Source: Phycisphaerae bacterium SM23_33 (GTDB lineage: Bacteria > Planctomycetota > Phycisphaerae > SM23-33). Taken from it: 18,945 nucleotides of DNA. Each line of letters opens with the position of its first letter. The stretch's first letter is position 1. Below are positions 14,796-18,945 of this stretch, piece after piece. The notes beneath the pieces were generated by a model. It had not been told where the DNA came from and did no database searches. It was given only the letters and a program-made list of their open reading frames with translations. The stretch is taken from the NCBI GenBank assembly GCA_001303665.1, contig LJUF01000108.1:1-18945 (forward strand). The letters are read 5' to 3'. Made by a program: the position numbers and the translations under genes.

Positions 14796-14851
14796 CGTGC
14801 GCGTATGTAAACCAACGGCACCTTCGAACCCTTGGACGGAGGTTAAGGTAA

Positions 14852-15874
14852 ATGCGAATACGGTGGCGCGGCCTGGAATTGCCCACGCGAGTGGTTTCTG
14901 ACCCTGAGGTCTCCACCCCGAGGTACGGTCGTTTCATCGTGGAGCCTTTTGAGCGAGGCTTCGGCACGACCGTGGGGAACTCCCTTCGGCGGGTGCTGTT
15001 GTCTTCGCTGGAGGGAGCCGCCGTCACGAGCGTGAAGCTCGCCCACGTCGAGCACGAGTTCACCTCGATCCCGGGGGTGTTGGAAGACGTCACGGACATC
15101 GTGCTCAACGTCAAGAGCCTCATCGTCAAGTCCCACTCCGACGAGCCCAAGACGATGAAGGTGCACGGGGCGGTCGCCGGGCCCGTCACCGCGGACATGA
15201 TCGAGGCCGACCCCGCCATCGAGATCATCAACCGCGACATGGTGCTGGCCACGCTCACCGACAACGTCGAGTTCGACATGGAGATGGTGGTGCAGACCGG
15301 GCGGGGGTTCGTGCCGGCCGAGGAGATGGTCAGCCCCGACGCCGATCAGGAGATCGGGCGCATCTACGTGGACGCCGTCTTCAGCCCCGTCAACCGGGTC
15401 CGCTATACCACCGAGGACACCCGCGTCGGGCAGCGGACCAACTACGACCGGCTGATCATGGAGGTCTGGACCAACGGCACGGTCACGCCGGAGATGGCCA
15501 TGGTCGAGGCCGCCAAGATCCTGCGCAAGCACCTGAACCCGTTCGTGCAGTACTTCGAGCTGGGCGAGACCATCATCGACGCTGGCAAGGCCGAGGCGGA
15601 GGCCGAGGTGGATGCCGAGCTCCAGCGCAAGCTCGGCATGAGCATCCACGAGCTGGAGCTGTCCGTGCGCGCCAACAACTGCCTGGATTCGGCCAAGCTT
15701 CGCACCGTGGGCGAGCTGGTCACCAAGACCGAGGCCGATCTGCTGAAGATTCGCAGCTTCGGCAAGACCTCGCTCCGCGAGGTCAAGCGCAAGCTGGCCG
15801 ACCTGAGCCTGTCGCTGGGCATGGCCGTGGAACTGCCCGTGCCGGAACCGGGAACCGGCCAGCCGGCCCGGTGA
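14852..15874 (+). CDS. rpoA: RNA polymerase alpha subunit
   Basis: The alpha dimer nucleates RNA polymerase assembly and contacts UP elements and activators. The 340-residue product is normal in size. The N-terminal domain contains YGRFIVEPFERGFGTTVGNS, LRRVLLSSLEGAAV and the HEFTSIPGVLEDVTDIVLN segment. The C-terminal domain has helix-hairpin-helix elements, with LELSVRANNCLDSAKLRTVG and LLKIRSFGKTSLREVK. Arg273 corresponds to the DNA-contacting Arg265 of E. coli. GGAGG (14838-14842) lies 9 nt before the ATG. A 60-nt gap with a hairpin separates it from rplQ. Confidence 0.97.
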   Translation: MRIRWRGLELPTRVVSDPEVSTPRYGRFIVEPFERGFGTTVGNSLRRVLLSSLEGAAVTSVKLAHVEHEFTSIPGVLEDVTDIVLNVKSLIVKSHSDEPKTMKVHGAVAGPVTADMIEADPAIEIINRDMVLATLTDNVEFDMEMVVQTGRGFVPAEEMVSPDADQEIGRIYVDAVFSPVNRVRYTTEDTRVGQRTNYDRLIMEVWTNGTVTPEMAMVEAAKILRKHLNPFVQYFELGETIIDAGKAEAEAEVDAELQRKLGMSIHELELSVRANNCLDSAKLRTVGELVTKTEADLLKIRSFGKTSLREVKRKLADLSLSLGMAVELPVPEPGTGQPAR

Positions 15875-15882
15875 CATTGGGC

Positions 15883-15899
15883 GCCCCGGCCGGCGGGGC
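15883..15899 (+). other. GC hairpin between rpoA and rplQ
   Basis: GCCCCG (15883-15888) and CGGGGC (15894-15899) form a perfect 6-bp stem with a GCCGG loop. No T tract follows, so this is not a standard intrinsic terminator. It could act as an RNA-stability or attenuation element between two coexpressed genes, or be a chance product of high GC. Confidence 0.3.
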
Positions 15900-15934
15900 C
15901 GGCGGCGAAACTGGCATGAAATAAAGGTTGAAGC

Positions 15935-16603
15935 ATGCGTCATCGCGCTGCCGGAAAGCATCTGGGCCGAACGGCCTCCCATCGCAAGGCCATGCGGCGG
16001 AACCTCGCCGCCTCGCTGCTGGAGCACGGGGCCGTCCGCACCACGCTGCCCAAGGCCAGTGACGTCCGCCGCTTCGTGGAGCGGCTGATCACCATCGCCC
16101 GCCGGGGCACGCTCCATGCCCGGCGGCAGGTCATCGCCCTGCTGGGCGACCGCAACATGGTGGACAAGGAGAACCTCGAGGAACTCGCCGAGCAGACCGT
16201 GGTGCAGAAGCTCTTCGACGAGATCGCCCCGCGCTACGCCGACCGTACCGGGGGATACACGCGCATCATCCACCTGCCGGAGCGGCGGATCGGCGACGCC
16301 GGTCGGCAGGTGCTGCTGCAGCTGGTGGAGCAGTCGCCCGCCGCGGCCGGCGCGGCCGCCGCCTCCGGCGGCTCCAGGCGCCGCCGGCGCGCCGCCCGCC
16401 GGGCCGAGGCCGCCCGTTCCACCGCGGCCCAGGACAAGCAGACCCCCGACCAGCAGGCCGAGCCTGCCGGCCAGGCCGAGGCAGACCAATCCGGCGAAGA
16501 GACCGAGGCCGCCGAACAGGCCAAGCCCGAGCCGGAGTCAGAGCAAGACAAGCAGAAAGACCCAAACGGTGTCGGGCTGGTTTCTTTCGAGGGCCAATCA
16601 TGA
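15935..16603 (+). CDS. rplQ: 50S ribosomal protein L17 with long charged tail
   Basis: L17 is a bacterial large-subunit protein near the tunnel exit. Residues 1 to about 133 are normal L17: MRHRAAGKHLGRTASHRKAM, RNLAASLLEHGAVRTTLPKA and GGYTRIIHLPERRIGDAG. Residues 134-222 are an added tail. It opens with Ala/Gly and an Arg-rich patch (about 147-161), then turns acidic and Gln/Glu/Pro-rich to the end. Total length is 222, against the usual 115-130. AAAGG upstream supports the ATG. The last codons overlap the start of the HIT-family gene by 4 nt. The tail's function is unknown. Confidence 0.96.
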   Translation: MRHRAAGKHLGRTASHRKAMRRNLAASLLEHGAVRTTLPKASDVRRFVERLITIARRGTLHARRQVIALLGDRNMVDKENLEELAEQTVVQKLFDEIAPRYADRTGGYTRIIHLPERRIGDAGRQVLLQLVEQSPAAAGAAAASGGSRRRRRAARRAEAARSTAAQDKQTPDQQAEPAGQAEADQSGEETEAAEQAKPEPESEQDKQKDPNGVGLVSFEGQS

Positions 16604-17022
16604 GACAGGATCCTGATTGCATCTTCTGCCGCATCGTCGCCGGCCAGGTGCCCTGCACGGAGCTGCTTTCCGACGATGTGGCGTTGAGTTTTCTGGACAT
16701 CGCCCCGCTGGCCCAGGGACACGCCCTGCTGATCCCGAAGGAGCATTACCAGACCATCGACCAGATGCCGCCGGAGCTGGCGGCGGCCGTTCTGAAGCAT
16801 CTTCCGGCGCTGGCTGCGGCGGTGCAGAAGGCCACCGGCTGCGAGGGGTTCAACATCCTTCAGAACAATGCCCGCGTGGCCCACCAGTTCGTGCCGCACG
16901 TGCACTTCCACCTCATCCCGCGGAGCGCGGGGGATGAGTTCCACTTCAACTGGCCGGCGGGGATGTATCCTGCGGGCAGGATGGAGCGGCTGGCCCAGGC
17001 CATACGCAAGAACCTGCCATGA
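16600..17022 (+). CDS. HIT-family (histidine triad) nucleotide-binding protein
   Basis: HIT proteins are small cytoplasmic nucleotide hydrolases or transferases, often acting on phosphoramidates and dinucleotides. The 140-residue product has the family layout: CIFCRIVAGQVPC at residues 7-19, FLDIAPLAQGHALLIPKEHY, GFNILQNN, and the histidine triad HVHFHLIPR with His100, His102 and His104. Cys7 and Cys10 form a CxxC like the zinc site of some HIT proteins; His49 and His100 could be partners. The ATG overlaps the rplQ stop by 4 nt, suggesting translational coupling. The exact substrate cannot be read from sequence, so I give no gene symbol. Confidence 0.92.
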   Translation: MRQDPDCIFCRIVAGQVPCTELLSDDVALSFLDIAPLAQGHALLIPKEHYQTIDQMPPELAAAVLKHLPALAAAVQKATGCEGFNILQNNARVAHQFVPHVHFHLIPRSAGDEFHFNWPAGMYPAGRMERLAQAIRKNLP

Positions 17023-17050
17023 GCCGGCCCTGGCGTCATGCCGCTCTTGC

Positions 17051-17065
17051 CGCAGGCCGCCTGCG
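17051..17065 (+). other. Possible hairpin after the HIT gene
   Basis: CGCAGG and CCTGCG form a 6-bp stem with a 3-nt loop, 28 nt after the HIT stop codon and just before the promoter for the next gene. A T tract is absent, so termination here is only a possibility. Confidence 0.22.
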
Positions 17066-17078
17066 CCGCGGAACTATC

Positions 17079-17107
17079 TTGCCGTCCGCGACGATCCGCT
17101 CTAGAAT
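17079..17107 (+). promoter_or_regulatory. Probable sigma70-type promoter for the glycosyltransferase
   Basis: TTGCCG (17079-17084, 4 of 6 consensus) and TAGAAT (17102-17107, 5 of 6) are separated by exactly 17 nt. Transcription would begin near 17114, giving a leader of about 63 nt before the glycosyltransferase ATG at 17177. This marks a likely break between the ribosomal supercluster and the accessory genes that follow. Confidence 0.55.
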
Positions 17108-17176
17108 AGTCCTTTGTCGAGGCGCCCCGGCAGCCGGCGGGGCCCCTCAGTTGAGAATGGTACGCAGCGGAAGGCC

Positions 17177-18709
17177 ATGGACTGGGCTGAACTGGCAAAG
17201 CAGATCGTAGTGGCCGTGTATACGTTCGCCCTGGTGATGGCGTGCGTGTACGGGTTCCATCGTTACGTGCTGGTGTACTTGTACTACCGGCATCGCCGCA
17301 AGGCCCCCCGCGCTCCGGGGAGGTTCCAGGACTGCCCCCAGGTCACCGTCCAGCTGCCCATGTACAACGAGAAGTACGTGGCCGAGCGGATCATCCAGCG
17401 GGTGTGCGAGCTGGACTGGCCGCGGGAGAAGCTGCACATCCAGGTGCTGGACGACAGCGTGGACGAGACCGTCGGGGTGGCCTCGGTCGCCGTGCGGCGG
17501 GCGAGGGCGGAGGGGTTCGACATCGAGTACATCCACCGCGATGACCGCACCGGCTACAAGGCCGGGGCCTTGCAGAACGGCCTGAGGACCGCCAAGGGCC
17601 AGTACGTCACCATCTTCGACGCCGATTTCGTCCCCGAGCCGGACTTTCTCCGACGCTCCATGGACCACTTCACCGACCCGCGGGTGTGCGTCGTCCAGAC
17701 GCGCTGGGAGCACATCAACCGCAACGACTCCCTGCTGACCCGCACCCAGGCCATCTACCTGGACGGGCACTTTGCCATCGAGCACGTGGCCCGCAACCGC
17801 AGCGGGCGGTTCATGTCCTTCAACGGCACGGCCGGCACCTGGCGCAAGTCGGCCATCCTCGACGCCGGCGGGTGGCATTGCGACACCCTCACCGAGGACA
17901 TGGACCTGTCCTACCGCGCCCAGCTCCGCGGCTGGCGGTTCGTGTTCCTCCCGGATCTGACCACCCCCGCCGAGCTGCCGCCGGAGGTCCCTGGCTTCAA
18001 GGCCCAGCAGTTCCGCTGGACCAAGGGCGGGGCCCAGACGGCCATGAAGATCCTGCCGCGGGTGCTGCTGTCCAAGGCCCCGCTGAAGGCCAAGATCGAG
18101 GCCGTCTTCCACTTGACCTGCTTCTCCATGCACTTCTACGTGGTCATCCTGACCGCGCTGCTGTACCCGGTGCTGTTGTTCCGCCAGCCGACCATCGAGA
18201 ACACCCCCGCCTGGCGGGCGGTGCTCGACATGGCCGTGTTCGCGCTGGCGACCGTCTCGGCCACGGTCTTCTATACGGCCAGCCGGTATGAGCTCTTCCG
18301 CGACTGGCGGACGGTGCTGAAGTACATGCCGTTCCTGATGGCCCTGGGCGTCGGCGTGAGCATCTCCAACACCAAGGCCCTGCTCGAGGCCGTCTTCGGC
18401 AAGCGCAGCGAGTTCGTGCGGACGCCCAAGTACGGCGCGGGCACGGCCATGTATCACGCCCGCCGGCGGCGGGGCGAGAGCAAGAAACGCAAGTGGAGGA
18501 TCCTGCCCTTCCTCGAGTTTGCCTTCGGGACGTACCTGGCCGTGTGCGCCGCCCTGAGCCTGATGAGCCCTCCCACGGCCATGGCCGGGCCCTTCCTGAT
18601 TATCTTCGCGGTGGGCTTCTTCTACGTCTCCATCCTCACCCTTCATGGCGCCCTGGCCGGGACGGGCGAGAAGGCGCCGGCCGAGACCCAGCTCGAGCGC
18701 CAACGCTGA
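17177..18709 (+). CDS. Membrane family 2 glycosyltransferase, CslA/cellulose-synthase-like
   Basis: This is a processive-type GT2 enzyme that likely builds a beta-linked polysaccharide at the inner membrane from nucleotide sugar. The 510-residue product has an N-terminal membrane helix (about 10-36). The cytoplasmic catalytic domain carries all expected motifs: QLPMYNE, DDS (92-94), HRDDRTGYKAGAL, DAD (148-150), FNGTAGTWR, TED (239-241) and QQFRW (277-281). About five hydrophobic segments follow to the C-terminus. The sequence pattern is closest to CslA-like glucan/mannan synthases, but the sugar cannot be deduced. ATG 17177 follows GGAAGG closely. An in-frame TTG at 17114 coincides with the predicted transcription start, so I reject it. 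No PilZ domain is visible. Confidence 0.9.
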   Translation: MDWAELAKQIVVAVYTFALVMACVYGFHRYVLVYLYYRHRRKAPRAPGRFQDCPQVTVQLPMYNEKYVAERIIQRVCELDWPREKLHIQVLDDSVDETVGVASVAVRRARAEGFDIEYIHRDDRTGYKAGALQNGLRTAKGQYVTIFDADFVPEPDFLRRSMDHFTDPRVCVVQTRWEHINRNDSLLTRTQAIYLDGHFAIEHVARNRSGRFMSFNGTAGTWRKSAILDAGGWHCDTLTEDMDLSYRAQLRGWRFVFLPDLTTPAELPPEVPGFKAQQFRWTKGGAQTAMKILPRVLLSKAPLKAKIEAVFHLTCFSMHFYVVILTALLYPVLLFRQPTIENTPAWRAVLDMAVFALATVSATVFYTASRYELFRDWRTVLKYMPFLMALGVGVSISNTKALLEAVFGKRSEFVRTPKYGAGTAMYHARRRRGESKKRKWRILPFLEFAFGTYLAVCAALSLMSPPTAMAGPFLIIFAVGFFYVSILTLHGALAGTGEKAPAETQLERQR

Positions 18710-18782
18710 AGGGCCAAGAGCGGGGATTGGGCACGAGGCACCGGGCAGGAGGGGAAATCCGCCGGACCCTCTCGACGCATCC

Positions 18783-18810
18783 TTGACGCCGGCCGATCGT
18801 TGCTTAGGCT
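18783..18810 (+). promoter_or_regulatory. Possible weak promoter for the fucosidase gene
   Basis: TTGACG (18783-18788, 5 of 6 consensus) is followed after 16 nt by TAGGCT (18805-18810, 3 of 6). It lies 45 nt before the start codon of the last gene. The -10 match is poor, so this is tentative. The rest of the 145-nt gap from 18710 holds no gene I can support. Confidence 0.3.
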
Positions 18811-18854
18811 TGCAGGCCGGCCCCGCTGGTTGGACGCGATAAAGGAGTCTCAGC

Positions 18855-18945
18855 ATGGCCCGGCGAGTCCTCCCCTACGCTCGGCGGATGCGCTGGTTTC
18901 ACCAGGCGCGGTTCGGGATGTTCATCCACTGGGGGCTGTACAGCC
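18855..18945 (+). CDS. Alpha-L-fucosidase family (GH29), N-terminal fragment
   Basis: Only 30 codons are present before the window ends. They read MARRVLPYARRMRWFHQARF and then GMFIHWGLYS. The run ARFGMFIHWGLYS is the signature opening of the GH29 alpha-L-fucosidase catalytic barrel, usually preceded by a Trp-containing helix as here. A perfect AAAGGAG (18841-18847) lies 7 nt before the ATG. No signal peptide is visible in the fragment, which would suit a cytoplasmic enzyme or one whose true start lies elsewhere. The family call rests on this short motif, and the catalytic residues are outside the window. Confidence 0.75.
   Translation, partial: MARRVLPYARRMRWFHQARFGMFIHWGLYS

Noticed and set aside
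14796..14851. Possible internal promoter before rpoA (TATGTA near 14804)
   Set aside because: No acceptable -35 hexamer lies at the proper distance, so I could not support it.
17147..18856. 569-codon open frame on the - strand opposite the glycosyltransferase
   Set aside because: The + strand frame has every GT2 catalytic motif in order. The - strand product is repetitive Gly/Leu/Val/His/Asp-rich shadow sequence.

Overview
This is a high-GC, densely packed bacterial window that contains almost all of the conserved S10-spc-alpha ribosomal protein supercluster, read left to right on the + strand. I see no credible gene on the - strand. The proteins are bacterial: zinc-binding S14 and S4, L36, bacterial L17 and a single-subunit RpoA. 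The high GC, frequent GTG/TTG starts, missing L30 gene, long low-complexity tails on S3 and L17, and the neighbouring CslA-like beta-glycan glycosyltransferase and GH29 fucosidase suggest Planctomycetota, perhaps a Phycisphaerae-like lineage. That placement is an inference, not something a marker here proves.

Layout: (1) 3-542, the C-terminal part of elongation factor G (fusA), cut by the window edge. (2) 543-692, an AT-rich gap with a good sigma70-type promoter (TTGACA-N16-TATCCT) in front of rpsJ. (3) 693-6064, the S10 block: rpsJ, rplC, rplD, rplW, rplB, rpsS, rplV, rpsC, rplP, rpmC, rpsQ. (4) 6091-13173, the spc block: rplN, rplX, rplE, rpsN, rpsH, rplF, rplR, rpsE, a damaged rplO, secY, adk, map. 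(5) 13200-16603, the alpha block: rpmJ, rpsM, rpsK, rpsD, rpoA, rplQ. (6) 16600-17022, a HIT-family nucleotide-binding protein overlapping rplQ by 4 nt. (7) 17079 onward, a separately promoted accessory segment: a processive family 2 glycosyltransferase with membrane segments, then the first 30 codons of an alpha-L-fucosidase (GH29).

The first five blocks together make the ribosome, RNA polymerase alpha, the Sec translocon channel, adenylate kinase and methionine aminopeptidase, so they couple protein synthesis, export and N-terminal processing. Most gaps are short and several genes overlap or nearly abut, which fits one long transcript with translational coupling.

Departures from the usual plan: SecY carries about 136 extra N-terminal residues with four predicted membrane helices, giving about 586 aa instead of about 430-460. 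rplO (L15) has lost about 24 conserved residues and changes frame at the same point. rpmD (L30), infA (IF-1) and tuf are absent from their common positions. S3 and L17 both end in long tails that begin Arg-rich and end Pro/Glu/Gln-rich. I found no mobile element, CRISPR array, tRNA or rRNA, and no clearly new multi-gene system. The SecY fusion is the most novel-looking item.
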